Shown here: positions 39,965 through 51,300 of the stretch, in pieces
Numbering within the stretch: the first letter of the stretch is position 1
Layout of the letters: each line of letters starts with the position of its first letter
DNA from: an uncultured bacterium
GTDB taxonomy: Bacteria; Patescibacteriota; Minisyncoccia; Phycocordibacterales; UBA9973
DNA length: 53,977 nucleotides
Reading direction: 5' to 3'
Assembly (NCBI GenBank): GCA_903907175.1
Contig: CAIVNB010000036.1
Location: 1-53,977 of the forward strand
Program-made: the position numbers and the translations under genes
The notes under the pieces: generated by a model
Seen by the model: the letters and a program-made list of their open reading frames with translations, nothing else
Told to the model about the DNA's origin: nothing
The model's database searches: none

Positions 39965-41642
39965 AAGATGCAAGAATTGCGAACAGAACTTTCTCATAGA
40001 GACTGAAGATTTTAATTTTTACGAAAAAATAAAAGTTCCACCACCTACTTGGTGTCCGGATTGTCGTCAGCAACGACGTTATGCCTGGCGAAACGAGCGT
40101 ATTTTATATCGCAGAGATTGTGATCTTTGTGGTAAGAGTACCGTTACTATTTATTCACCGAATAAGAATTTAAAAGTATATTGTATAAATTGCTGGTGGG
40201 GAGATGGCTGGGACCCTGCTTCTTATGGTAGGGATTTTGATTTTTCGCGTACCTTTTTTGAACAATTTAAAGAGCTTCAAACTGATGTTCCTAGAATTGC
40301 AGTATTTAATAAAAATAATATAAATTCTGATTACACAAATCATTCTGGTGACAACAAGAACACTTATTTATCTTCTTGTGCCTTTCGCGATGAAGATGTC
40401 ATGTATTCAAATTGGATTATGAAATCAAGAAATTGTATGGATTGTAGTTATATTTATGAAAGCGGAGAAACGCTATATGAATGTATTGATTCAAGAAAAT
40501 CTTACGAATGTCAGTATGGATTTTTATTAGAAAATTGTATGAATAGTTTTTATTGCTACGATTGCCATAATTGCAATAATTGCTTTATGTCTTCTAATTT
40601 ACGTAATAAAAATTACGTCTTTAAGAATAAACAATATTCTCGTGAGGAATATATAGAAAAAGTGAAGGAATATAATTTAAGCTCATACAAAACTCGTGAA
40701 AAATTGTACAAAGAATTTATAGATCTAATGAAATATGATTCTGTGCATAGATATGTTGTAAGTGAAAGAAATGTAAATTGTGATGGTAGTATGCTTTTTA
40801 ATAGTAAGAATACAAAAATTTGTTTTGATTCAGACTATGTTGAAGATTCAAAATATATTTATTCAGTTACATCATTAAAATCTTCTATGGATTTATATCA
40901 TATAGGTTGGGGTACAGAACTTGCATATGAAATACATGGAAGTAAAGGTTATTACAATTGCCAATTTTGTAATCATAGTGCTGATAATACAAACATGATG
41001 TATTCTGATTCTTGCCAAAATTGTGAAAATCTTTTTGGTTGTATATCTGTTAAAAAAGGTAAGTATATGATCTTGAATAAAAAATATGAAAAAAAAGAGT
41101 ATGAAGTTTTAAGAGAAAAAATTATTGAACATATGAAAAATACCGGAGAATTTGGAGAATTTTTTCCACCAAATATTTCACCATTTTGTTACAATGAAAC
41201 TCAGGGGAATTATTATATGCCACTAACAAAAGAAGAAGTTTTGGAGCGTGGTTGGAAGTGGGAAGAAAAAATTCCTGGAGTATTTGGAAAGGAAAATATT
41301 AAGGGAGAAGATATCCCAGATAAGATTGAAGAAGTGGGTGAAGATGTATACAAAAAAATATTCAAATGTATTGATTGTACTAAAAATTATAATATTGTTC
41401 CTGATGAATTTTCTTTTTACAAAAGAGAAAAAATTCCGTTACCTAGACGTTGTCCTGAATGTAGATACAAAAAAAGATTTGCAATTCGAAGCCCACGCAA
41501 ACTTTGGCACAGAAGTTGTATGTGTGAAAAAAAGAATCATGATCACGCAGAAAAATGTAAAACAGAATTTGAAACTCCTTATTGTCCTGACAAGGAAGAG
41601 AAAGTATTTTGTGAAGAATGCTACAACAAAGAAATTTACTAA
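39948..41642 (+). CDS. Cys-rich protein with N- and C-terminal zinc-ribbon modules (paralogue 2)
   Basis: The 564-residue protein is homologous along its full length to the product of 13769-15487 and also has 36 cysteines. N-terminal module: RCKNCEQ, WCPDCRQQRR, DCDLCGK, YCINCWWGD; C-terminal module: KCIDC, RRCPECR, SCMCEKK, FCEECY. The centre has Cys-regular repeats (YCYDCHNCNNCF, SCQNCENLFGC) followed by ILNKKYEKKEYE. The start at 39948 overlaps the grpE stop by 17 bases, so translation is likely coupled to a chaperone cofactor gene; ATG 39933 is an alternative start. Function unknown, probably a structural multi-zinc protein. Confidence 0.8.
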   Translation: MNQGTKRCKNCEQNFLIETEDFNFYEKIKVPPPTWCPDCRQQRRYAWRNERILYRRDCDLCGKSTVTIYSPNKNLKVYCINCWWGDGWDPASYGRDFDFSRTFFEQFKELQTDVPRIAVFNKNNINSDYTNHSGDNKNTYLSSCAFRDEDVMYSNWIMKSRNCMDCSYIYESGETLYECIDSRKSYECQYGFLLENCMNSFYCYDCHNCNNCFMSSNLRNKNYVFKNKQYSREEYIEKVKEYNLSSYKTREKLYKEFIDLMKYDSVHRYVVSERNVNCDGSMLFNSKNTKICFDSDYVEDSKYIYSVTSLKSSMDLYHIGWGTELAYEIHGSKGYYNCQFCNHSADNTNMMYSDSCQNCENLFGCISVKKGKYMILNKKYEKKEYEVLREKIIEHMKNTGEFGEFFPPNISPFCYNETQGNYYMPLTKEEVLERGWKWEEKIPGVFGKENIKGEDIPDKIEEVGEDVYKKIFKCIDCTKNYNIVPDEFSFYKREKIPLPRRCPECRYKKRFAIRSPRKLWHRSCMCEKKNHDHAEKCKTEFETPYCPDKEEKVFCEECYNKEIY

Positions 41643-41653
41643 AAACTATAAAC

Positions 41654-41683
41654 AAAAAACCTGACAATTTTGTCAGGTTTTTT
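41654..41683. terminator. Bidirectional terminator
   Basis: AAAAAACCTGACA and TGTCAGGTTTTTT flank a short AATTT-type loop between convergent genes, giving T-runs on both strands. Confidence 0.9.
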
Positions 41684-41691
41684 GATGTTTT

Positions 41692-41961
41692 CTAGTCGTT
41701 CATGTGGATAACTTTTAGTTTATAGAATTTTGGTTTTTCAGGCTCCACATTTGCCTTCTTTTTGGGGGCACGGATAGGCTTCTCTCCAGACTCGATTTGT
41801 TTGATAATTTTCTCTAAATCTTCAGCTAAGTAGACTCGATAATTGTTTATTGGGTGTCTTTTTGCAACTAGCTTTCCATCTCTATCCCAGTTGCGAAGAG
41901 TGAGTTTTGAGACTCCAAGCATAGCTCCCGCATCTTTTATATTTATAAATTTCTTCTCCAT
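41692..41961 (-). CDS. MerR-like helix-turn-helix DNA-binding protein
   Basis: From ATG 41961 the product is 89 residues. It contains the winged helix-turn-helix of the MerR/excisionase type: FINIKDAGAMLGVSKLTLRNWDRDGKL, then NYRVYLAEDLEKIIKQIESG, followed by a basic tail with APKKKANVEPEKP. There is no effector domain. The upstream ATG at 41976 is rejected because it overlaps the -10 box; the box sits exactly six bases before ATG 41961. It is divergent from the giant surface protein gene and could regulate it or itself. Confidence 0.82.
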   Translation of the reverse strand: MEKKFINIKDAGAMLGVSKLTLRNWDRDGKLVAKRHPINNYRVYLAEDLEKIIKQIESGEKPIRAPKKKANVEPEKPKFYKLKVIHMND

Positions 41962-41967
41962 AAGGAT

Positions 41968-41996
41968 AGTATACATTGATAAACATTACTAGACAA
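41968..41996 (-). promoter_or_regulatory. Promoter of the helix-turn-helix gene, leaderless geometry
   Basis: On the minus strand TTGTCT (41996-41991), a 17-bp spacer, TG and TATACT (41973-41968), then ATCCTT and ATG. Confidence 0.7.
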
Positions 41997-42181
41997 GTGG
42001 AAAACTTTTCAATCTTTATTAATGTTTCGAAAATATTTTGTTTTTTTAATTTTTATTTCCTTAAGTATGTTTTTTTAGGTTTCAAAATGAGTTTGAGAGT
42101 TATTCTAATAGAAATTGGAGAACTTTTGAGCCAGTATTTCTAACATAAAAATGAATATATTTTTCTATATATTTTATTTTA

Positions 42182-42213
42182 AAACACTCATAAATCACGA
42201 TTTATGAGTGTTT
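42182..42213. promoter_or_regulatory. 15-bp perfect inverted repeat in the intergenic region
   Basis: AAACACTCATAAATC and GATTTATGAGTGTTT flank AC. The 331-base gap 41977-42307 otherwise holds the two promoters, AT-rich DNA and only 18-codon chance frames. It lies 54 bp upstream of the last start of the giant-gene promoter region and has no long T-run. An operator for the adjacent regulator or the end of a small RNA is possible. Confidence 0.55.
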
Positions 42214-42266
42214 AGATTCCTCTTTTAATTTTTATTAAAAAACACCAAAATACCTGGGTTTTATTG

Positions 42267-42295
42267 TTGTTAAAGGTTTTTCGTTAGTTTATAAT
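42267..42295 (+). promoter_or_regulatory. Promoter of the giant surface protein gene
   Basis: TTGTTA (42267-42272), a 17-bp spacer and TATAAT (42290-42295). The ATG is 12 bases later (leader about 5 nt). The stretch TATAGGTAAAT before the ATG resembles TATAGGTAAA before dnaE. Confidence 0.65.
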
Positions 42296-42307
42296 ATATA
42301 GGTAAAT

Positions 42308-45300
42308 ATGAGAAAATTTCTCCACGAAAAAATTAAATTTTTAAAAAATTCTACTATTTGGTTAATCGATAAAACGAACCTCGATTTTTTCTATCGTAGG
42401 CGAGTGCGTGATAAATTAAAACTTCTAGAAAACTTTAAGAATCAAAAAATTATCAACTTTAAAAATAAATTAACAACTAGCAATTATAAAAAAATGGAAA
42501 ACTTATTAAAACAAATAAATAGAAAAAGAAAAAATATATCTCAGCTATTTCGAGAAGTCAAAAAAATAAAAAGAGCCCAAGTTTTAGTTAGTCTTGTTTT
42601 AATTTTTTCTCTAGTTTCTTTTTTTTATAATCCTAAACTAGTTGAGGCTGCGGGGACAGTTAATATAACATATAGCACGAGTCCAGCTAAAACAGGAGTG
42701 GTTACTATTACGGCTACTTATTCTAAAGCAGTACCCCAGACTCCAAATATAAGCATCAACCAACCTGGATCAATAGATATTTCAAATCAACCAATGACAG
42801 GAAGTGGAACAACTTGGACTTATGACTATACTGTTAATTCTGCTAATGGTAGTACTTATATTGATGGCACAACTACAGTAACTTTATCTAATGAGTTTAC
42901 TCCAGCTGTTAGTGCAACAGGAGGGACAATTACATACACAGATTCTTCAGGATTAAATCCGAGATCCTCGCCAGCTTATTCTGGTGGTTATACGGTGCAT
43001 ACATTTATTACAGGAGGAACTTTTTCTGTTGTTTCAGCAGGAATAGTCGATGCCTTAATTGTTGCTGGTGGAGGTGGAGGTGGATATTATAATGGTGGAG
43101 GAGGTGGTGCAGGAGGAGTAATCTATAATACATCGTATTCTACAACAACTGGGAATATTACTATTACCGTGGGAACTGGGGGAGATGGTGGGGTGTCTGG
43201 AAATAATACATCTGCATACGGTAAAAATGGAGGAAATTCAGTATTTGCATCTTTAACTGCTTATGGTGGTGGTGGTGGAGATAATGCATATTATGGTCTA
43301 GGAGCAGGTAATGCAGGAGGTTCAGGTGGCGGAGGAAATGGTGGGGGAAGCGGAGAAACTGGACAAGGATACAGAGGAGGAAATTTTGCTGGAGGAGCTG
43401 TTAACGGAGGAGGTGGAGGAGCAGGAGGAATTGGGGGACAAAGTAATGGAGGAACGGGTATTAGTAATTCAATTTTAGGTTCTTCTAATGATTATGCTGG
43501 TGGAGGTGGGGGAGGTCAACTTGGATCAGGAAGTTATGGCGGAGGAAGTGGAGGAGGACAAGCCAAAACTCTTGCTACTGCTGGAACTGATGGGACAGGA
43601 GGAGGTGGTGGTGGAGGAGGAGGAGGATATGATCCCTACGCTATTGGAAGAAAAGGCGGTTCTGGAATAGTAATTGTAAGATATCCTACAGATGCTCAAA
43701 CTTTTAACGCTTCAAATAATACATTCTCAATTGATACGACCAGCCCAGCTCTTTCTGGAGCTACAATAGCATCTGTTACCGCTGACACTACACCTGACTT
43801 TACGTTTACTTCAAGTGAAGCAGGAACGATAAGTTACGGTGGTTCATGTTCTTCTGCTATCACTAGCGCAATTTCAGGTTCTAATACTGTAACTTTTAAT
43901 ACCCTTACAAACGGTACTTATAGTAATTGTACTGTGACGGTGACCGATGTTGCCACAAATGCTTCTACTGCTCTTTCTGTGCCGACGTTTTTAGTGGACT
44001 CTACGGCTTTAATACTTTCTTCAGGTACTCATGCTTATAATGCATATACTTGGTCAAATTATGCAAACGTTTATATTATCGGAGCAGCAAGTTTCCAAGG
44101 AGGGGCAAATGCTTTTAATTTTGGAGCAGCAAACTTATCTATCAAAAGTGGTGGATCACTTATTACCTTACCTTCAGCTACAACTGGATCTGGTGCAGTG
44201 GGAGTTACAATAAGTACCACAGGAAATATTACGATTGACTCTGGAGGTTCCATTAATGGAGCCGGAAGAGGTTATGCTGGTGGTGCAACAAGCTCTTCAG
44301 GTAAAGGAGAAGGTGCTGGAGCTTATGGACAATGGGAAGGTTCTAACGGAGCTTCTCATGGTGGAACAGGAGGAAAAGGAATATCAAATGGCGCAGTTGC
44401 TGCAACTTATGGATCTTCAACAAGTCCAGTGACTCTCGGTTCTGGTGGTGGTGGTTATGGTAATGGAAGTGGTGGAGCTGGAGGTGGAGCAATAAAATTA
44501 AGTACAAGTGGAATAGTGACAGTGAATGGAACTATATCTACAAATGGATCTAATGGTTCAGGCGGAGGAGGTGCGGGAGGAAGTGTTTGGATAGTTGCTG
44601 GAACTTTAATCGGTAGTAATGATGCAATTATTTCTGCCAATGGTGGAACTGGTGGTGGTTACAATGGTGGAGGTGGAGCAGGTAGAATAAAATTAGAAAC
44701 TACTGGAGTAGATACTTATGCTGGGTCTGTTAAGGTTGAAGGATCTCGGGGTCTTACTGCAGGAAATTCGGGAAGCATAGAAAGAACTGTTGGTACTCCT
44801 GGTACTATTACTATAGCTGCAGGTAAAACTGTAATTTGGACAAAAGGAGATCATACTTTTAATAATGTAATTATTGAATCGACTGGAGTGCTTTCTGGAG
44901 GACTTGCTGAAGCAGGAGGAACTGGTGCTTCTTATATGAGTTATTATTATGGTGGTGGAACTGGGCCAGGACGTTCTGGATTTGATAGTTCTGGTGGAGC
45001 AGGTCACGGTGGTGTGGGTGCAAGTGGAAATACTAGCCATAGTAGTTATGGTGCTGGTGGATCGACTTACGATTCAGCTACGGCTCCAGCTCTGACAGGT
45101 TCAGGCGGAGGCGGAGGAGATGGTGGCATATATGGTGGCTCTGGAGGAGGAGCAATAAAATTAACTATTACAGGTACATTAACTAATAATGGAAGTATCT
45201 TGGCAAATGCTACAGCGGGTACTGGAGGTGGTGGAGGTTCAGGGGGAAGTGTTTGGATTAATGCTCCGGGTGCTACTGTTACTGGGGCTGGTGTATATTC

Positions 45301-48300
45301 TGCAACTGGAAGTTCTTCTAGCAATGGAGGAGGTGGAGGAGGCGGTAGGATATCTTTCACTGCAGGAACAAATTTAAATTTTTCTGGAACCCCTACTATT
45401 ACAGTTACAGCTGGATCAAGTGGGTCTGGTTCGCCTACTGCGGGAGTTGGAACAGTATATGGTATTATGTATTCTGGAGTAACTAGTCCTACTGCTGGGC
45501 AGACATTAAAAACACTTTCAACAGTTACAGGAACTTCCGGAGATTATAGTGGTGGTACTATTACTGGTGTTAAAGTTTCTATAAATAAAGGAGGTTTATG
45601 TTGGGGTGGAAGTAGTTTTAATCAAGCCTGTCCATATTTTACTTCCAACAGTGCAACAAATACTGGTACAAATTTTTCAACTTGGTCTTTTGCTTTTCCT
45701 TCATTCACAAGTTCACTAGCAGGAGATAGTATAACAATCCAATCACAAGCAACGTCTTCTACCTCAGGAACTGAAGCCGTAGGAGCCGGTGTCGCTTTTA
45801 CTTTCGATAATGTTGCACCAACAAATCAAGATACAGTTTTTAGCACAAACACAGAAAGGCAAAGTGGAGCTAACGTAACAGTAACCAGTGCAGCAGAGAC
45901 AGGTGGTGCAATATGGTTTGCACCAAATGGAACTTCAACATTTTCTGCTGGAGCAACTATGACTACTGCTAGTGGAACAGCGACATTGATTGCTGCACCA
46001 GCTACAGTAGGAGCTTATCGTCTATATATTATCGACGCAGCGGGTAACGTTTCTTCTGCATCGACAGCTATTTTAACTGTTGATAATACTGCACCGACAA
46101 TAACTTCTACTACACCAACAACGAATGCATATATTAGTACTTCAACAGTTAGTTATACTTTAACAGAAGCAAATACGGTAGCTTCCGGATCAGTAACTTG
46201 GACAAGAACAGGTGGGACAGCCGATGCCGGTTCACCACATATACAAGCTCTAACTGGTGCAGAATTAAATATTGGAGCCCATGCAAATATTACTCTAACA
46301 AATAATCCGACTCTCGTTGATGGAACTATATATGCGATTACATTTGATGCTACAGATAATTCTGGAAATGCTGCAACTCAAGTTTCAAGTACTGGAGTTA
46401 CTTACGATACAATTCCACCTGGAGTGACTCTCTCAACAACGGTCGTCGGAGGTTTAACGAATTTACCGATACCAGTCACTGTTACCTTTACAGAAGATGT
46501 AACAGGTTTTGACAGCACTGATATTACCCTTGGAAGTGGAACAGTATCTTCATTCTCTGGAACAGGTTCCGTTTATACATTTACCGCTAATCCAACTTCT
46601 CAAGGAACTGAAACAATTAACATCGCTGGAAGTAAGGCAGTAGACTTAGCGGGAAATAACAACACAGCTGCGACACAATTATCTATAACCTATGATACCC
46701 AAGCACCGACGGTGACCTATCCGACAAACGTTGCCCAAAGGTTAATGAGTACAAATACTTCGACTTCTACAGTTGCACTAGATGAAGCGGGAATAATTTA
46801 TTTAGTAAAAAATGGAACGGGTTCATTAACTGCTCAAGCAGATTCTGCTAACCTCACTGGTCTTGTAATCAGTGGCTCACCTTCGGGCTACACATTTTCA
46901 GGTGGTACATATATTTATAATGGAGTGACGACAGGATCAAGTAGTGTGACAGTAACTCCGACAGGTGCAGGAACGATCACAGTCAATGGTACAGTAGTCG
47001 CATCAGGAGTTGCCTCAAGTGCAATTGATTTAAGTGGTGGCACAGAACAGACGGTCACTGTGACGGTAGTAGAAACGAATAAAAATTTAAAAACTTACGT
47101 TGTTAAGATACTTAAAGTATTATCTTCAACTGGTGGAAATTTTGTAACAGAAAGTGGTGGTTATCGTACTCATGTATTTACTAGTAGTGGAACTTTTACT
47201 TCTAGTGGCTCTTTGACAGGAGAGGTTTTTCTTGTCGGAGGTGGAGGAGGTGCTGCAATATATTCTGGTAGAGGTGGAAATGGTGGTCAGGTAATTGATA
47301 ACGCTTCAGCTTCTATTTCTAGTGGTTCTACTACTGTTACAGTAGGTAGCAATGGTCTTGGAGCGGCAAATTGGCCAGCTCCTTGGAATGGACCAGCAGG
47401 GCAAAATGGAAGCTCTTCGTATTTTGGAGCATTAGTAGCTACGGGTGGAACTGGAGGATCTAGTGCTTGTTGTCAGAGAGGAGGTGATGGTGCTGGTGGT
47501 CAAGGAGGTTCGTATAATACTGGCACTACAAGAGGACTTGGCGGTCCTGGTGTTACTTATAATAACTTTTCTGGATCACCAGTGACCTACTTTGCAGCTG
47601 GTGGAAATAGTGGTGATGGAGGAGCAATTGGTGGAACAAATACTGGAACTGGTGGAGGTGCAATAAACTCAAGTGCCGGTGGACAAAATGGTGGTACTGG
47701 TATCGTTATAGTTAAAATACCTATTGGGGGGACTCAAACTCCAATGCAGACTATTCCAACTTTAAGTTCAACCTACGGAACAAACGTTTCAACAACAATT
47801 TCATCTTCAGGTGCAAATGCAATTTATTACACAACTGATGGAACAAACCCTACTGTAAGTAGTACTTTATATACAGGAGCAATTACTACAAGTAGTGCAA
47901 GAACAATAAAAGCAATTGCAGTGAGAACAGGATATGACAATAGTCCTATCGCAACTATTTCATACGTAGTTGATTGGAATAATGCAATTAATGTCGGGCA
48001 TACGGCATTTAGTGTTGCTAACCCTGCCACTGCGACGACTCCTTATCAGGCTACTTTACCAGCTGGTTTAATTGATGGAGCATATGATGCTGTCGCAATA
48101 GATACAATCGGAAATACATCCGCCCCACTTACTAGTTGGTTGACAGTAGACAATACTGCACCGACAATAACGGTAACTTCGAACGCGACTGGCTCAGGAT
48201 GGTTGAAGATTGGTGATACAATTGTTTTCACAATCACACCTACGACGACTGAAGCTGATGCTACAGTAAATGCAGTTACTTATAATGGTGAGGCTCTTAC

Positions 48301-51300
48301 TTGGAGTACGGCAGATAGTGGGGCACATTATACTGCCACCTATACAGTGATCCAAGGTCAGACTGACCAAGCATCTCCGCTTCAATTGACCGGAGTTACT
48401 TTAACTGATGTCGCAGGGAATGTCAGTACTTCGGCAGGTACCTCAGATGTCGCAAAAAAAATTGATGCAAATTTACCAACAAACCAAAATTCAGTTTTTC
48501 CTTCTAACTTTGCAACTCAAGGAGGTGGTACTGTTACAATAAATTCATCCGGGGATACGACAAATGGTGTTTGGTTTGCCCCAGCAGGTACGACTACTTT
48601 TGTCGAAGGAACTACGATGACGAAGACGACAAATGGTCTTGCTACTTCAATCCTTGCCCCAGTCACAGATGGAATATATAAATTATTTGTTATTGATGCA
48701 TCCGGAAATATTTCAAGTGCTTCAACTGTAACTCTAACCGTAGATGCAATTGCTCCGACTACTTCTGCTCCGATTAATGTTGCTCAAGTATTAAAAGGCG
48801 GAGCAGTGTCAACTTCTACGGTTCAAACAAATGAACAAGGAAAAATATATTTAATTAAAAATGGAGTGGCTGCGGCTACTCAAGCGAATCTAGATGCAGC
48901 AGTTAATACTAATCACAATGGATTCGTCGGTCAGACTACTGCTTCGGGAGGTATTGCTTATACGGTAACTTTACCGGCAGACTTAGTGGATGGAGTATAT
49001 GATATTGTCGGAGTAGACTTAGTCGGAAACATTTCGAGTCCACTTGCTGGTTGGCTAACAGTTGATAATACTGCACCGACATCTATCGTAACAAGCCCAA
49101 CAGACAATCAACTCGTCGGGGCTCTTACTTCTATTTCTGGAACTGCTACTGACACTCACTCCATCAGTGCTCAAAGTATTTCTATTAAAAATACCACAAC
49201 CAATAAATGGTATAACGGTACGAGTTTCACCGACGACACAGAAAATTTCTTAACTGTGACTCCGGGGGCAACTTGGACTTACTCTACTTCGGGAATTACC
49301 TGGTCTTCTAATACTTCTTATATTTTGAAAACCAAAGCTACTGATATTGCAGGAAACGTTGAGACTCCTGGTGCTGGTACAACATTCACTATAGATAGTA
49401 TTGCTCCAGTATCGGTAATTACTGCTCCTATAGATGCTTCTTTTAAAAATGCAGTAACTTCAATTTCTGGAACTGCGACAGATACGGGAACTGTTTCCTT
49501 GTCAGAAATATCAATAGAAAGATTATCGGATCATCAGTGGTACAGTAGCGGATCATTTTCATCGGGCACAGAAGTATTTTTAGCTGCTACCGGAACAACC
49601 GCTTGGTCTTATGCGATAACTTCTGATAAATTTACTACCAATACTGAGTACAAAATAAAATCTCGTTCTACGGACGATGCAAGTAATGTCGAAACTCCAG
49701 GAGCAGGAATTACGTTTACTTTTGATACGACCTTACCTACTTCTACCATTACTGCGATTTGTAGTGTAGGAGGAAATGGTTGTACTACTGTCGGCCAAGC
49801 ATCTAGTCCTCAAGAATCATTTAGCGTTCAATCAATTGCTGGTACTACTACCGATACGGCAGGAGGAGCAGGGGTTGCCTCAGTAGAAGTTTCAATAAAA
49901 GATACCACTACGAACAAATGGTACAGTGGAGCATCTTTTGTGGATAGCACAGAGACTTATCTTCCGGCCGTGGGTACTGATACTTGGAGTTACAATTCTT
50001 CAGCAATGTCTTTGGTGATCGGACATATTTATCTAATTCATGCAAAATCAATCGATAATGCTACTAACGTACAAAGTCCTGTTCAAGCTCTTTCTTTCCA
50101 ATTCACTAACTCTCCGCCGACTGTTTCCGCTGTGACTGCTTCGCAAGATTCAAATGGAGTAGTGAATATTACTTACAATGTTACTGATAATGAATCTTCT
50201 CAAACCACAAATTATCTTTTCTATGGGGTTTGGGCTACCTTGAGTGGCACAACCACAAGTGGAGCAACTTCATTCACTCTTTCAGATGCAACAAACTTTC
50301 CAGCTAGTGGAACGATTCTCATCGATGATGAAATAATAACTTACACGAGTAAGTCAGGAAATATTTTACAAGGACTTACTAGAGGAGCTTCTGGAACAAC
50401 TCCATTTGCGCACACAGATGGGGAAGTATATATAAAAGCTAATTCTGCCACTGGAAGTGGTATCGGATTATCAGACAAAGGAACAGGAAAAATCATAACT
50501 TGGCAAGCAAGTACGGATGCTGATGGTTATGAAAGTACTAGTGAAGTAATAAAAGTTGTTGCGAACGACGGGGCGACTGGTTCAATGATAGGCTCTGCTC
50601 CTTCTCCTCAATTTATTCTTGATGCGGCTAAACCTACTCTAACGGTTACCACTTTCTTAATAAACGATACTGATGCTGATGTCGTTGCAACTTCTCCGAA
50701 TGTAGTTTTCAAACTTCAAAATGTTGTGGGTCATCCAGCCAATGAAAATATTCATATAAAGTTTTCCAAAGATAGTGGAACTACTTGGTATGGAGCAAAT
50801 GCAGATCACTCTCTAACTCTAGGAGGAGCGGGTTCAGAATTTTCTTCTGATCCAGCAGTATTAAGTACTCTATATTGGAATTTTACAATGGCCTCAAGAT
50901 CAGAAATTTGGATTGTAAAAATGACAGACAGTTCGAGTAACGTATCGACAACCGATGACAACACCGTTGGTTATAACGCAAAACCGGAATTTGATGCAAG
51001 TTTCGGAACGGATGGATTAAGTGTTTCTCAAATATCTGACAAACTAGATCTAAATTGGGGTAAGGTAAAAATAGATTATAAAGTTCGTGATACAGACAAC
51101 ACTTCTGCAACTCCGACATTTAGTTTTGATGGAACTGGTGGGACAAATTTTACAACAATAAATCAAGCAGAAATATCTGGTATCTCAACAGACATAACCT
51201 CTACTTATACTTTACATACGGTGTACTGGACGCCTGTAGCAGAATCAGTTTCAACACTGAACGCTAGTTTTAAAGTTGAGATTAACGACGGAGAGCCAGT

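Noticed and set aside
42087..42143. Possible 18-residue peptide (MSLRVILIEIGELLSQYF) in the gap before the giant gene
   Set aside because: No promoter, terminator or ribosome binding site of its own; the length is expected by chance in AT-rich DNA.
43488..45377. Several 60-115 codon frames on both strands inside the giant gene
   Set aside because: They are shadows caused by Gly/Ala/Ser-rich codons (GGA, GGT), and they give Glu/Val- or Pro-rich nonsense in the other frames.
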